Origin: Planococcus maitriensis
Lineage (GTDB): Bacteria > Bacillota > Bacilli > Bacillales_A > Planococcaceae
Assembly: GCF_003289925.1 (NCBI RefSeq)
Contig: NZ_QLZQ01000001.1
Span: 434,001 to 498,000 of the forward strand
Direction: 5' to 3'
Length of the DNA stretch: 64,000 bases
In this document: in pieces, positions 16,435 to 27,538 of the stretch
Layout: each line of letters opens with the position of its first letter
How positions within the stretch are numbered: the first letter of the stretch is position 1
Position numbers and translations under genes: made by a program
Notes under the pieces: model-generated
The model's input: the letters and a program-made list of their open reading frames with translations, nothing else
Databases searched by the model: none
Told to the model about the DNA's origin: nothing

Positions 16435-17574
16435 ATGAACTTTCAACTATCTGAAGAACATAAAATGATCCGTAAAATGGTTCGCGACTTCGCGAAAAAC
16501 GAAGTGGCGCCGACAGCAGAACAGCGTGACGAAGAAGAAAGCTTCGACATGAAAATCTTCCACCAAATGGCAGAGCTCGGCCTGACTGGTATTCCATGGC
16601 CGGAAGAATACGGCGGAATCGGTTCCGATTACTTGGCATACTGCATCGCGGTTGAAGAATTGTCCCGCGTGGACGGTTCAGTGGGCGTTATCCTATCTGC
16701 CCACACATCGCTTGCGGGATGGCCGGTTTATACATTCGGGACGGAAGAGCAAAAGCAGAAATACTTGCGCCCGATGGCTGAAGGATCGAAAGTCGGCGCA
16801 TACGGCTTGACTGAACCGGCTTCAGGTTCAGATGCAGGAAGCATGAAGACGACTGCCAAAGAAGACGGTGACCATTACGTCTTGAACGGATCGAAAATCT
16901 TCATCACGAACGGCGGCATCGCGGACATCTATGTCGTCTTCGCGGTAACGGATCCGGAATCGAAGCATAAAGGCACAACCGCATTTATTGTCGAGAAAGA
17001 TTTCGAAGGCTTCTCTGTCGGCAAGAAAGAGAAAAAACTCGGAATCCGTTCAAGCCCGACGACGGAAATCATCTTCGACAACTGCCGCGTGCCAAAAGAA
17101 AACGTGCTTGGCGAACTTGGCCAAGGCTTCAAGATCGCAATGCAGACGCTTGACGGCGGCCGCAACGGAATCGCAGCCCAGGCTGTCGGAATCGCTCAAG
17201 GCGCAATGGACGCAGCGGTCGATTACGCGAAAGAGCGCGAGCAATTCGGCAAGCCGATTGCAGCGAACCAAGGCATTTCCTTCAAGCTTGCCGACATGGC
17301 AACATCGATCGAGGCGTCACGCCTATTGACGTACCAAGCAGCTTGGCTCGAGTCGAACAAACTGTCCTACAGCAAAGAGTCGGCCATGGCGAAATTGATG
17401 GCCGGTGATACGGCGATGAAAGTGACGACAGAAGCGGTCCAGGTCTTCGGCGGCTACGGCTACACGAAAGACTACCCGGTTGAGCGTTTCATGCGCGATG
17501 CGAAAATCACGCAAATCTATGAAGGCACACAGGAAATCCAGCGTTTGGTCATTTCCCGTATGGTCACGAAATAA
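16435..17574 (+). CDS. Acyl-CoA dehydrogenase (short/branched-chain type), second copy
   Basis: A 379-residue paralog of the preceding gene, with the same FAD and substrate motifs ([54 protein letters not shown]) and a catalytic Glu in YEGTQEIQR. It is closest in style to the B. subtilis acdA product that follows fadF. Having two acyl-CoA dehydrogenases in one operon suggests different chain lengths or linear versus branched substrates (inference). GGGGGA lies 10 bases before the ATG. Confidence 0.93.
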   Translation: MNFQLSEEHKMIRKMVRDFAKNEVAPTAEQRDEEESFDMKIFHQMAELGLTGIPWPEEYGGIGSDYLAYCIAVEELSRVDGSVGVILSAHTSLAGWPVYTFGTEEQKQKYLRPMAEGSKVGAYGLTEPASGSDAGSMKTTAKEDGDHYVLNGSKIFITNGGIADIYVVFAVTDPESKHKGTTAFIVEKDFEGFSVGKKEKKLGIRSSPTTEIIFDNCRVPKENVLGELGQGFKIAMQTLDGGRNGIAAQAVGIAQGAMDAAVDYAKEREQFGKPIAANQGISFKLADMATSIEASRLLTYQAAWLESNKLSYSKESAMAKLMAGDTAMKVTTEAVQVFGGYGYTKDYPVERFMRDAKITQIYEGTQEIQRLVISRMVTK

Positions 17575-17589
17575 ACGGAGGGTCGGCCT

Positions 17590-18231
17590 ATGGCGAAAAA
17601 GCGTGAAATTCAGTCCTCCGTGAAAGACGAAAGCCTGATTGAAAAGCGCCGTGAACAGATGATCCGCGGCGCTGTCACGCTTTTTAAGGAAAAGGGCTTT
17701 CACCGGACGACGACGAGGGAAATTGCAAAAGCAGCCGGTTTCAGCATCGGCACATTATATGAATACATCCGCACCAAAGAAGACGTGCTCTATCTTGTGT
17801 GCGACTCGATCTATGACGAAGTCAACGCACGGCTCGACCGGCTGGATTTGGAGGAAGGGTCGCTCGAGACGCTGGTCAAAGCACTCGAGCAATACTATAC
17901 ATTGATCGACGATATGCAAGATGAATTTGTCGTCATGTACCAGGAATCCAAATCCTTGCCGAAAGACGCGCTGCGTTACGTGCTGAACAAGGAAATCGAA
18001 ATGACGGCCTTGTTCGAGCGGCTTCTGTCGAAATGCGCTGCGTCAGGGGAATTGTCGCTGTCGCAAAAGGAAATCGTCCTGGCGTCCCATCATTTGTTCG
18101 TGCAAGGGCAGATGTGGGCGTTCAGGCGCTGGGCGCTGGATGATTTCACTATTGGGGAATTTATCGAAATGCAAACGAAGTTTCTGCTGCAGGGGATGGC
18201 AGGGGAGAAAATCACCATACAGGGGGCTTGA
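17590..18231 (+). CDS. TetR/AcrR-family regulator of the acyl-CoA operon
   Basis: A 213-residue one-component repressor. The N-terminal helix-turn-helix reads [21 protein letters not shown] then [22 protein letters not shown], the canonical TetR pattern; the C-terminal two thirds form an all-helical ligand domain. It sits inside the operon between acyl-CoA dehydrogenase and IcmF genes and overlaps the IcmF upstream region, so an acyl-CoA ligand and control of its own operon are inferred. It may also act on the TGAATG-type site before fadF. Confidence 0.9.
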   Translation: MAKKREIQSSVKDESLIEKRREQMIRGAVTLFKEKGFHRTTTREIAKAAGFSIGTLYEYIRTKEDVLYLVCDSIYDEVNARLDRLDLEEGSLETLVKALEQYYTLIDDMQDEFVVMYQESKSLPKDALRYVLNKEIEMTALFERLLSKCAASGELSLSQKEIVLASHHLFVQGQMWAFRRWALDDFTIGEFIEMQTKFLLQGMAGEKITIQGA

Positions 18232-18236
18232 CCATA

Positions 18237-21200
18237 ATGGCTACTATACAAGAAAACACCACTTATCAGCCGAAGCACCATATCCGGTTCGTCACGGCAT
18301 CGAGTCTTTTCGATGGCCACGATGCATCGATCAATATCATGCGCCGGATCTTGCAGGCAAATGGCGTCGAAGTAATCCACCTCGGGCATAACCGTTCCGT
18401 GGAGGAAGTCGTCAATGCGGCAATCCAGGAAGATGTCCAAGGGATTGCGATTTCTTCTTACCAAGGCGGACACGTGGAATATTTCAAATACATGCATGAC
18501 TTGCTTCAAGAGCGTGGAGCGGGCCATATCCACATTTACGGAGGCGGCGGCGGGGTCATCTTGCCGCGCGAAATCCGCGAATTGGAAGATTACGGGATCG
18601 CTGGCATCTTCTCTCCGGAAGACGGCCGCAAAAAGGGCTTACAAGGCATGATCGCGGAAATCGTCGAGGAATGCGATTTTTCCACAGCGAAAGAAGATGT
18701 TTCGCTGGACGGTTTGACAGCTGAAAACCCGGTGGCACTTGCCAACATCATCACGACGGCAGAAGAAGCACATACACGAAACTTCGATACGGGCGACTTG
18801 ATGAAAGCGGTCCGCGAAAAATCGAAAAACACGCCGGTTCTCGGGATCACCGGGACAGGCGGAGCCGGAAAAAGCTCCTTGACGGATGAATTGATCCGCC
18901 GCTTCCTCACTGAACTTCCGGACAAGAAAATCGCCATTTTGTCCATCGACCCGACAAAACAGAAAACAGGCGGTGCGCTTCTTGGCGACCGCATCCGCAT
19001 GAACGCCATCTTTAACAAACGCGTATTCATGAGAAGCCTTGCAACGCGCGGCTCGCGCACGGAATTGTCCGCTGCGATCGGCGATGTGCTGGATGTCGTG
19101 AAAGCGGCAGGGTTCGACTTGATCGTCGTGGAGACGAGCGGAATCGGGCAGGGCGATGCCGAAATCGCCGGCATCTCCGACGTGTCGATGTATGTCATGA
19201 CGAGTGAATTCGGCGCGCCGACCCAGCTCGAGAAAATCGACATGATCGATTACGCCGATTTGATCGTCATCAATAAATTCGAACGCAAAGGTTCGGAAGA
19301 TGCATTGCGCCAAGTCCAAAAACAATACCAGCGTAGCCATCTGCTATGGGAAAACGATTTGGACGACATGCCGGTTTACGGCACGATCGCAAGCCAGTTC
19401 AACGATAAAGGCACCAATGCCCTGTTTGCTGCACTTGTAGCGACAGTCAACAAGAAATGCGGCATGGACTGGGAAACGAGCTATGAAGCTTTCGCCAAGA
19501 CGCAGAAAGAAAACCTCATCATCCCGAATGACCGCCGTTATTATTTGCGTGAAATTACGGATTCCGTTCGCGGCTACCATGCGAGAAGCGCAGAGCAGGC
19601 CGCATTTGCACGCCGTTTGTTCCAGCTCGAAGGCGCGATTGAAGAAGTCCGGAAAAACGCGCCGGATGATGCACTTGTCCAGTCCCTGGAATCGCTCGCA
19701 CAAGGCGTGCGCGATGAACTGACGGCTGAATCGAAACGCATCCTCGATAACTGGAATTCCCTTCAGGAAGATTATGCGGGCGATGAATTGGTCACCAAAG
19801 TCCGCGACAAGGAACTCCGCACATTGCTGCGTACAGAAAGCTTGTCCGGCATCAAAGTGCCGAGAGTGGCCTTGCCGAAATTCAAGGATTACGGCGAAAT
19901 CCTCCGCTGGGTCTATGCAGAAAACGTACCGGGCTCGTTCCCTTATACGGCAGGCGTCTTCCCGTTCAAACGCGCGGGTGAAGATCCAAAGCGCCAGTTT
20001 GCGGGAGAAGGCACGCCGGAACGCACGAACAGAAGATTCCATTACCTATCCAAAGGTGACGAAGCGAAACGCTTATCGACGGCATTCGATTCCGTCACGC
20101 TGTACGGCGAAGACCCGGATTACCGCCCGGACATCTACGGAAAGGTCGGGGAATCAGGCGTTTCCATCTGTACACTGGAAGATATGAAGAAACTATATGA
20201 CGGCTTTGACCTGTGTGCGCCGTCGACTTCCGTTTCGATGACAATCAACGGGCCGGCGCCGATCATCCTGGCGATGTTCATGAACACGGCCATCGACCAG
20301 CAAGTGAAAAAACGCGAAGAAGAGCTTGGCCGCACATTGACGGTCGAAGAATTCACCGAAGTGCGTGAAGGGACGCTGCAAGTGGTCCGCGGAACAGTCC
20401 AAGCGGATATCCTGAAAGAGGACCAAGGGCAGAACACATGCATCTTCTCGACGGAATTCGCACTGCGCATGATGGGCGATATCCAGCAATACTTCATCGA
20501 CCACAAAGTGCGCAATTACTACTCTGTGTCGATTTCGGGCTACCATATTGCAGAAGCTGGCGCGAACCCGATTTCCCAATTGGCGTTCACCTTGTCGAAC
20601 GGCTTCACCTATGTTGAGTATTATTTAAGCCGCGGCATGCACATCGACGATTTCGCGCCGAACCTATCGTTCTTCTTCTCGAACGGTCTGGATCCTGAAT
20701 ACACGGTCATCGGGCGCGTCGCTCGCCGTATTTGGGCAATTGTCATGCGCGATAAATACGGCGCAAACGAACGCAGCCAGAAACTGAAATACCACGTCCA
20801 GACATCGGGCCGAAGCCTCCATGCACAGGAAATCGATTTCAACGATATCCGTACGACTTTGCAAGCCTTGATGGCGCTTCAGGACAACTGCAACTCGCTC
20901 CACACGAACGCTTATGATGAAGCGATCACGACACCGACGGAAGAATCCGTCCGCCGCGCGATGGCCATCCAGATGATCATCACGAAAGAGCACGGGTTGT
21001 CGAAAAACGAAAACCCGCTGCAAGGTGCATTTGTTGTAGAAGAGTTGACGCAATTGGTCGAAGAAGCCGTCCTGACGGAATTCGACCGCATCAACGACCG
21101 CGGTGGTGTTCTTGGCGCGATGGAAACGCAATACCAGCGCGGCAAGATCCAGGAAGAATCCATGCACTATGAAATGAAGAAGCATACGGGCGAATTGCCG

Positions 21201-21488
21201 ATCATCGGGGTCAACACGTATTTGAACCCGAACCCGCAATCGGACGACGACATCAACGCGATGGAAATCGCCCGTGCAACGAAAGAAGAAAAAGAAACGC
21301 AAATCAACAACCTGCGCGCATTCCAGGAACGCAACCCTTCAGATGAAGCGTTAGAGCGCTTGAAGAAAGTCGCGAAAGACGGCGGCAACATCTTCGAAGA
21401 ACTGATGGAAACCGTCAAAGTCGCAAGCCTTGGCCAGATCACTTCAGCCCTCTACGAAGTAGGCGGCCAGTACCGCAGAAACATGTAA
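18237..21488 (+). CDS. icmF: Fused isobutyryl-CoA mutase IcmF (coenzyme B12 dependent)
   Basis: A 1083-residue multidomain enzyme interconverting isobutyryl-CoA and n-butyryl-CoA. Domain order: N-terminal B12-binding domain ([10 protein letters not shown] carries the His ligand; IYGGGGGVI), a MeaI-type G-protein chaperone domain with Walker [10 protein letters not shown] near residue 206, [14 protein letters not shown] and NKFERKG, then the TIM-barrel mutase domain ([43 protein letters not shown]). The ATG at 18237 lies 10 bases after AGGGGG; TTG 18228 is too close. It needs the adenosylcobalamin made by the upstream operon, and butyryl-CoA then enters the dehydrogenase/thiolase steps of its own operon. 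A related activity such as pivalyl-CoA mutase is not excluded. Confidence 0.95.
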   Translation: MATIQENTTYQPKHHIRFVTASSLFDGHDASINIMRRILQANGVEVIHLGHNRSVEEVVNAAIQEDVQGIAISSYQGGHVEYFKYMHDLLQERGAGHIHIYGGGGGVILPREIRELEDYGIAGIFSPEDGRKKGLQGMIAEIVEECDFSTAKEDVSLDGLTAENPVALANIITTAEEAHTRNFDTGDLMKAVREKSKNTPVLGITGTGGAGKSSLTDELIRRFLTELPDKKIAILSIDPTKQKTGGALLGDRIRMNAIFNKRVFMRSLATRGSRTELSAAIGDVLDVVKAAGFDLIVVETSGIGQGDAEIAGISDVSMYVMTSEFGAPTQLEKIDMIDYADLIVINKFERKGSEDALRQVQKQYQRSHLLWENDLDDMPVYGTIASQFNDKGTNALFAALVATVNKKCGMDWETSYEAFAKTQKENLIIPNDRRYYLREITDSVRGYHARSAEQAAFARRLFQLEGAIEEVRKNAPDDALVQSLESLAQGVRDELTAESKRILDNWNSLQEDYAGDELVTKVRDKELRTLLRTESLSGIKVPRVALPKFKDYGEILRWVYAENVPGSFPYTAGVFPFKRAGEDPKRQFAGEGTPERTNRRFHYLSKGDEAKRLSTAFDSVTLYGEDPDYRPDIYGKVGESGVSICTLEDMKKLYDGFDLCAPSTSVSMTINGPAPIILAMFMNTAIDQQVKKREEELGRTLTVEEFTEVREGTLQVVRGTVQADILKEDQGQNTCIFSTEFALRMMGDIQQYFIDHKVRNYYSVSISGYHIAEAGANPISQLAFTLSNGFTYVEYYLSRGMHIDDFAPNLSFFFSNGLDPEYTVIGRVARRIWAIVMRDKYGANERSQKLKYHVQTSGRSLHAQEIDFNDIRTTLQALMALQDNCNSLHTNAYDEAITTPTEESVRRAMAIQMIITKEHGLSKNENPLQGAFVVEELTQLVEEAVLTEFDRINDRGGVLGAMETQYQRGKIQEESMHYEMKKHTGELPIIGVNTYLNPNPQSDDDINAMEIARATKEEKETQINNLRAFQERNPSDEALERLKKVAKDGGNIFEELMETVKVASLGQITSALYEVGGQYRRNM

Positions 21489-21494
21489 GATCCC

Positions 21495-21530
21495 ATCCCT
21501 TTGCTTGGAAACAGGCGAGGGGATTTTTTT
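21495..21530 (+). terminator. Terminator after icmF
   Basis: An imperfect stem of ATCCCTTTGC with GGCGAGGGGAT followed by seven Ts, 6 bases after the stop. Confidence 0.8.
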
Positions 21531-21684
21531 GTGACGCTTGAGCATAAGCTCTCATTAGTGCTTAGCTAGAATGGGGTGTGGAGAAGTGAGCGAGGCAAGT
21601 GAATGAGATGGGTGGTTCGTTGATCGTTTCATCGCGAATGAGCCGAGAAGAACGTTCGTCTCATTACTCCGGCTCGCCCGTTTA

Positions 21685-22018
21685 CGCGGTTCGGCTTTTA
21701 GATTTCATTGGATGTTACTTGCGAGGACGCGTCTTTTTTTTGTATTCGTCCGCTGGTGAAGACGCTTAGTTAGAGTTGATAGCGAAAAAGATAGTACACT
21801 AGCTATTCTTTATGCAATTACAAAGCTGTCCAAAACTGTTCATGCTAATTTCAATGACAGATGAATTTCATTTCTACTCTACATATAGAGATGTAGCGGA
21901 AAGGGGCCGACGCCGGAGGGACCGCGCGGGCTGGCGAGACAAACGTGCACAGCACGTTGGCTCAACACCCGCCCCTCGGCAAGCGTGCCCCTTGTAGCGA
22001 AATCTCCTCTCCCATTCC
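21685..22018 (+). repeat. Long dispersed repeat, copy A (inverted partner near 35.9 kb)
   Basis: Bases 21685-21909 match the reverse complement of 35889-36113 at about nine in ten positions by eye, including the runs GAGATTTCATTGGATGTT-like, GACGCGTCTTTTTT and ACTAGCTATTCTTTATG. The similarity continues more loosely to about 22018 through an AGCGGAAAGGGGC boundary and a palindromic core (ACGTGC-ACA-GCACGT, about 21943-21957). No protein-coding gene is credible here. The adjacent 21,532-21,684 holds no feature I recognise beyond weak similarity to sequence at 36,130-36,155. Confidence 0.8.
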
Positions 22019-22147
22019 ACTGCTCGACACATTTCATTCATCATAACAGCAACAAATGGAATCATCCGGCACTTCGGTCGATTTGGCGGTGCAAGTCCGT
22101 TATAATGGAAGAAGTTGAAACTCTAGAGAAAAGAGATGGATGACGCC

Positions 22148-22309
22148 ATGCCCAAAGCTGCCCATTACACCATCATCATTGCAGCGGTCGTGCTGCTTAT
22201 TGTTCTGTACAATAGAGCGCTCGGCTCGATACCGTTTTTAATCCTGTCCGCCTACTTTTTCTATTTCGGGTGGGAGCAGCTTATGCGCAGAAAAAAGAAA
22301 TCCCGGTAG
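22148..22309 (+). CDS. Small membrane protein, 53 residues
   Basis: An ATG frame of 53 codons reading MPKAAHYTIIIAAVVLLIVL then a loop, a second hydrophobic stretch (PFLILSAYFFYFGWEQ) and a basic tail RRKKKSR. That is two predicted membrane segments with the positive tail probably inside. A -10 TATAAT lies at 22101-22106. An in-frame ATG at 22136 would add MDDA; neither start has a strong ribosome site. I do not recognise a family. It precedes rpoE by 61 bases. Confidence 0.6.
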   Translation: MPKAAHYTIIIAAVVLLIVLYNRALGSIPFLILSAYFFYFGWEQLMRRKKKSR

Positions 22310-22370
22310 CGGACAGCAAGGACTTTGTATATAATGGATTAAGTTACGATACAAGAAGGGACGTGCACGA

Positions 22371-22970
22371 ATGAACATCCGTGAATTAACGAAAGAAGAA
22401 TTGCTAGAAGAGTCGTTCGTCGACTTAACATATGCCATTTTGGAAGAAACCAAAGAAACGAAAACTTTTTCAGAGCTGGTCGCTGAATTGCAGCAATTGA
22501 TCGGCCTCTCCGAAGAAGAGATGAAGTCTCATCTTGCACAGTATTATACTGACATGAATATTGATGGCCGCTTCCTGATCCTCGGGGAAAACCGTTGGGG
22601 CCTTCGCGAATGGTATCCGGTGGAACAGATCGAAGAAGAATCGGCACCGACGGTCAAAGCCCGCAAGAAAAAGAAATCGAAATCGTTGGACGACGACTTT
22701 GACGATATGGATCTGGAGTTGGAAGATGAATTGGACTTCGAAGACTTTGGCGAAGACGATGGCGATGTTTCTTCAGATGACGACGACGATGACGATGATG
22801 ACGAAGTGGCTGTCAAAGCACCGGTCGCCGATCTTGATTTCGATTCGACAGATGACGATGACGATGTCGACGAAGTGGAAGATGTCGGCGTGCTCGTAGA
22901 AGACTTGGACGGCAACATCATTGACGAAGAAGATGACGAAGAGGAAGAAGAAGAGGATGGGCTGAAGTAG
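22371..22970 (+). CDS. rpoE: RNA polymerase delta subunit
   Basis: A 199-residue Gram-positive RNA polymerase accessory subunit that speeds recycling and improves specificity. The N-terminal folded HARE-type domain (MNIRELTKEELLEESFVDLTY to about residue 90) is followed by a long, disordered, almost entirely Asp/Glu tail, the hallmark of delta. Length is somewhat above the B. subtilis protein (about 173). The usual neighbour pyrG follows. A -10 TATAAT lies at 22330-22335; no convincing -35 was found. Confidence 0.96.
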   Translation: MNIRELTKEELLEESFVDLTYAILEETKETKTFSELVAELQQLIGLSEEEMKSHLAQYYTDMNIDGRFLILGENRWGLREWYPVEQIEEESAPTVKARKKKKSKSLDDDFDDMDLELEDELDFEDFGEDDGDVSSDDDDDDDDDEVAVKAPVADLDFDSTDDDDDVDEVEDVGVLVEDLDGNIIDEEDDEEEEEEDGLK

Positions 22971-22987
22971 CTTGAACTTTTTTCACC

Positions 22988-23025
22988 TTGACGGAAACGG
23001 CTGTACGAGATAAGATTTTACTGGG
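22988..23025 (+). promoter_or_regulatory. pyrG promoter with GGGCTCC start site
   Basis: The -35 TTGACG (22988-22993) and -10 TAAGAT (23011-23016) are exactly 17 bases apart, and GGGCTCC begins 7 bases after the -10 at 23023. In B. subtilis the pyrG transcript begins with the same GGGCUCC and adds extra G residues when CTP is scarce. Confidence 0.85.
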
Positions 23026-23061
23026 CTCCTTAAAACAGGAGAGATGATTCGTATAGCTAAC

Positions 23062-23102
23062 GCGCTCCCCCTGCACGCTTTGCAGGAGGAGCGCTTTTTT
23101 AT
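23062..23102 (+). terminator. pyrG leader attenuator terminator
   Basis: GCGCTCCcCCTGCA (23062-23075) pairs with TGCAGGaGGAGCGC (23081-23094) over a 5-base loop, followed by TTTTTTATTTTT. The C/T-rich 5' arm is the segment that a poly-G 5' end could pair with, as in the known pyrG mechanism. It lies 140 bases before pyrG, where a simple operon terminator would make no sense. Confidence 0.9.
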
Positions 23103-23203
23103 TTTTTAATGCCGCCGGCTGGCGGTAAAGACCCGTGCCATCCGCCTTTTTGGATGGCCGAAGCTTTTTCTGGCTGAACACGATTCGGGACTGCAAGTTG
23201 TAG

Positions 23204-24847
<1,644 letters not shown>

Positions 24848-24895
24848 ACATGTAAAAGCCGCTTCATTACCTGGAAGGCAGGCATCGGCCAGATG

Positions 24896-24932
24896 GAAAA
24901 AGCCTTCCCTATTCCAGGGAAGGCTTTCTTTG
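24896..24932. terminator. Bidirectional terminator between pyrG and ywjG
   Basis: AAAGCCTTCCCT / AGGGAAGGCTTT with a 5-base loop. T-rich sequence follows on the + side and the A-run before it serves the convergent minus-strand gene. Confidence 0.88.
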
Positions 24933-24939
24933 GAGCTCG

Positions 24940-25425
24940 TCAATCCGCGAGCATTTCATCAATTGTCAATTTAACCGCATGGTAGACATACAAAGCACCG
25001 AGCCCGTGGGGGATCATGATACGGCCGCCGTCTTCGCCCGGCAGCAAGCCCTTGTCGATCTTCATGGAGAGAAAGGCATCCGCCGCTTCACTGCCGTGGC
25101 TTTCAGCTGTCAGCATCGCAAAAGGAATGGAACGTCCAGCGAGTTCCTGCGCTAAGGAATCGCCTTCATCCCGGCGCGCCAGTATCCATACCCGGTCGGC
25201 AGTCGACAATTCGGCGGCTGGGTCATAGCGCACTGCCGATCCTAGCGTTTCCGGGCCGTTCAAAGCGGCCGCTGCGACAGCTTCGAGTTCACCGAAAGCA
25301 GCCAGATGGATGCGGCCTTCGCCGATGGCGGCTTGTGCGAGAAGCCGCGCCGTGTCTTCGATGGCTTGCTCTTCTTTGTTGATGCGCTGGAACAAGCCGG
25401 TCAATTGGGTCGTCAATATTTTCAA
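24940..25425 (-). CDS. DUF2529 protein (YwjG family)
   Basis: A 161-residue protein on the opposite strand, in the same place and orientation as B. subtilis ywjG between pyrG and spo0F. It begins MKILTTQLTGLFQRINKEEQ and shows a SIS-like alternation (IHLAAFGELEAV, DRVWILARRDEGDSLAQEL, PHGLGALYVYHAVKL). Function is unknown. The start is TTG at 25425 with GAGGTG 7 bases before it; an extended -10 (TGCTATACT) lies at 25445-25453 on the minus strand. Confidence 0.82.
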   Translation of the reverse strand: MKILTTQLTGLFQRINKEEQAIEDTARLLAQAAIGEGRIHLAAFGELEAVAAAALNGPETLGSAVRYDPAAELSTADRVWILARRDEGDSLAQELAGRSIPFAMLTAESHGSEAADAFLSMKIDKGLLPGEDGGRIMIPHGLGALYVYHAVKLTIDEMLAD

Positions 25426-25494
25426 ATGGATTCACCTCAAAACGAGTATAGCAGATGGGCTGCTCTTCGAAAAAGGTGGAAAGGAGTGGCTGAT

Positions 25495-25854
25495 GTGAAA
25501 AGGATTCTAATAGTAGATGATCAACAAGGCATCCGCCTGTTATTGAAAGAAGTATTCGAGAGGGATGGATATGAAACCTTGGTGGCGGGCAGCGGGAAAG
25601 AAGCGCTGGAGCTCACTGAAAACACGTGCCCCGATATGGTGCTGATGGACATGAAGATGCCCGGGATGGACGGCATTGAATTGCTGAAGCGGCTGAAAAG
25701 CCGCAAGCATGATTGTAAGGTGATCATGATGACGGCTTACGGCGAAATGGGCGTGATCGAGGAATCGATGAATTGGGGCGTCATGCGCTATTTCACCAAA
25801 CCCTTCGATGTTTTTGAATTGCGCGATGCCGTCCGTGAGCTGGTTGGCGATTAA
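25495..25854 (+). CDS. spo0F: Response regulator Spo0F
   Basis: A 119-residue stand-alone receiver domain. Acidic pair in ILIVDDQQGIR, phosphoacceptor Asp in VLMDMKMPGMDG, Thr in IMMTAYGE and Lys in YFTKPFD are all present, so it should be phosphorylated. In B. subtilis it relays phosphate from sporulation kinases to Spo0B. The start is GTG at 25495 with AAGGAG 8 bases upstream; the longer open frame upstream overlaps ywjG antisense and is rejected. Synteny (ywjG-spo0F-fbaA) supports the name. Sporulation genes expected elsewhere in the window are missing. Confidence 0.88.
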   Translation: MKRILIVDDQQGIRLLLKEVFERDGYETLVAGSGKEALELTENTCPDMVLMDMKMPGMDGIELLKRLKSRKHDCKVIMMTAYGEMGVIEESMNWGVMRYFTKPFDVFELRDAVRELVGD

Positions 25855-25886
25855 ACAGGCACTGAGTGGCGAAACGGCGCCATTTT

Positions 25887-25895
25887 TGATATAGT
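25887..25895 (+). promoter_or_regulatory. Extended -10 promoter before fbaA
   Basis: TGATATAGT (TG, one base, then TATAGT) lies 47 bases upstream of the fbaA ATG in an otherwise non-coding gap. Confidence 0.5.
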
Positions 25896-25941
25896 GAAAA
25901 AGATATTGGGCTTGTGCCTACCCTGAGGAGGAAGAATTGTA

Positions 25942-26805
25942 ATGCCATTGGTTTCGATGAAAGACATGATGATTAAAGGTAAGCAGGAAGGTTATGCCAT
26001 CGGGCAATTTAACCTGAACAACCTGGAATTTACGCAAGCGATCCTGCAGGCGGCAGAGGAAGAAAAATCCCCGGTCATCTGCGGCGTCTCAGAAGGTGCA
26101 GCACGCTATATGGGCGGATTTACGACTGTTGTACATATGGTGAAAGGCCTGATGCACGATTACAATATTACAGTTCCGGTCGCTATCCATTTGGATCACG
26201 GTTCCAGTTTTGAAAAATGCAAAGAAGCGATCGATGCAGGCTTCACATCGGTCATGATCGATGCGTCGCACCATCCCTTTGAAGAAAATGTTGAAATTAC
26301 GCGTAAAGTGGTCGAATATGCACACGCTAGAGGCGTTTCCGTGGAAGCGGAACTGGGCATAGTGGGCGGGCAGGAAGATGATGTCATCGCAGAAGGCGTC
26401 ATCTATGCAGACCCGAAAGAATGCCAGATGCTCGTTGAACAGACAGGCATCGATTGCCTGGCGCCAGCGCTCGGCTCGGTCCACGGGCCGTATAAAGGCG
26501 AACCGAACCTCGGGTTTGCCGAAATGGAAGAAATTTCACAGCTTTGTGATGTGCCGCTCGTCCTGCATGGCGGAACCGGCATCCCGGTCAAAGATATCCA
26601 GCGCGCCGTCTCGCTCGGTACGTCGAAGATCAATGTCAACACGGAAAGCCAAATTTCCGCTACAAAAGCGATCCGCGAAAAATTAGCGTCTGACGCAGAG
26701 GTCTATGATCCGCGCAAGTATTTGACGCCGGCGCGCGATGCGATCAAGGCAACCGTCATCGGCAAGATGCGCGATTTCGGAAGTTCGCAACAAGCAAATT
26801 CATAA
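25942..26805 (+). CDS. fbaA: Class II fructose-bisphosphate aldolase
   Basis: A 287-residue zinc-dependent aldolase splitting fructose-1,6-bisphosphate in glycolysis. Zinc and catalytic motifs: [45 protein letters not shown] and [14 protein letters not shown], with KINVNTESQ binding phosphate. GAGGAGGAAG precedes the ATG. It sits with tal, murAB and glpX as in B. subtilis. Confidence 0.97.
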   Translation: MPLVSMKDMMIKGKQEGYAIGQFNLNNLEFTQAILQAAEEEKSPVICGVSEGAARYMGGFTTVVHMVKGLMHDYNITVPVAIHLDHGSSFEKCKEAIDAGFTSVMIDASHHPFEENVEITRKVVEYAHARGVSVEAELGIVGGQEDDVIAEGVIYADPKECQMLVEQTGIDCLAPALGSVHGPYKGEPNLGFAEMEEISQLCDVPLVLHGGTGIPVKDIQRAVSLGTSKINVNTESQISATKAIREKLASDAEVYDPRKYLTPARDAIKATVIGKMRDFGSSQQANS

Positions 26806-26810
26806 AAACG

Positions 26811-26840
26811 GGAAAGAGAGGCGAATCCGTCTCTTTTTCC
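26811..26840 (+). terminator. Terminator between fbaA and tal
   Basis: GGAAAGAGA and TCTCTTTTTCC arms around GGCGAATCCG, ending in a short T run. Probably partial, since tal has no clear promoter of its own in the 20 bases that follow. Confidence 0.6.
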
Positions 26841-26861
26841 ACATACAGGAGGAAACCATAC

Positions 26862-27512
26862 ATGAAATTTTTCATTGATACAGCCAATTTTGACGAAATT
26901 AAAGAAGCACATTCCTGGGGCATTCTCTCAGGCGTGACAACCAACCCATCGCTTGTCGCAAAAGAAAAAAATGTTTCGTTCCACGACCGCCTGAAAGAAA
27001 TCGCCGACCTGGTCGACGGGTCGATCAGCGGTGAAGTCATCGCGCTTGATGCGGAAGGCATGATCAAAGAAGGCCGCGAACTGGCTGAACTTGCGCCGAA
27101 CATCACCGTGAAATTGCCGATGACGCCGGAAGGCTTGAAAGCATGTGCGGTTCTCGCCGGCGAAGGCAAGAAAGTCAACGTTACCTTGATCTTCAGCGCC
27201 AACCAAGCCCTTCTCGCAGCACGCGCTGGAGCAGCATACGTTTCCCCATTCCTTGGGCGCCTTGATGACATCGGGCACAATGGCATGGATTTGATTGCAC
27301 AGATCGCTGAGATTTTCGCAATCCACGACATCGATTCAGAAATCATCGCCGCTTCGATCCGCCATCCGCAGCACGTGACGGAAGCAGCGCTTAACGGCGC
27401 GCACATCGGGACGATGCCGATGAAAGTGCTTGAAATGATGTTCAAGCATCCGTTGACGGATAAAGGCATCGAAGCATTCCTGGCCGATTGGGAAACCCGC
27501 TCTGTGAAATAA
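26862..27512 (+). CDS. tal: Transaldolase (TalC/FSA type)
   Basis: A 216-residue small transaldolase of the pentose phosphate pathway. It begins [16 protein letters not shown] and has [12 protein letters not shown], the Schiff-base Lys in [30 protein letters not shown] and [17 protein letters not shown]. Members of this size may act as transaldolase or fructose-6-phosphate aldolase; synteny with B. subtilis ywjH favours transaldolase. AGGAGG lies 9 bases before the ATG. Confidence 0.94.
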   Translation: MKFFIDTANFDEIKEAHSWGILSGVTTNPSLVAKEKNVSFHDRLKEIADLVDGSISGEVIALDAEGMIKEGRELAELAPNITVKLPMTPEGLKACAVLAGEGKKVNVTLIFSANQALLAARAGAAYVSPFLGRLDDIGHNGMDLIAQIAEIFAIHDIDSEIIAASIRHPQHVTEAALNGAHIGTMPMKVLEMMFKHPLTDKGIEAFLADWETRSVK

Positions 27513-27538
27513 GGCTGACAGGGAAAAGGAGAAATACA

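Noticed and set aside
22680..22960. Possible tandem repeat in the GAC/GAT/GAA-rich rpoE 3' end
   Set aside because: This is low-complexity coding sequence for the acidic tail of the delta subunit, not a structural repeat.
25306..25494. Upstream extension of Spo0F
   Set aside because: It would be antisense to ywjG and adds an unrelated segment; GTG 25495 with AAGGAG fits the family N-terminus.
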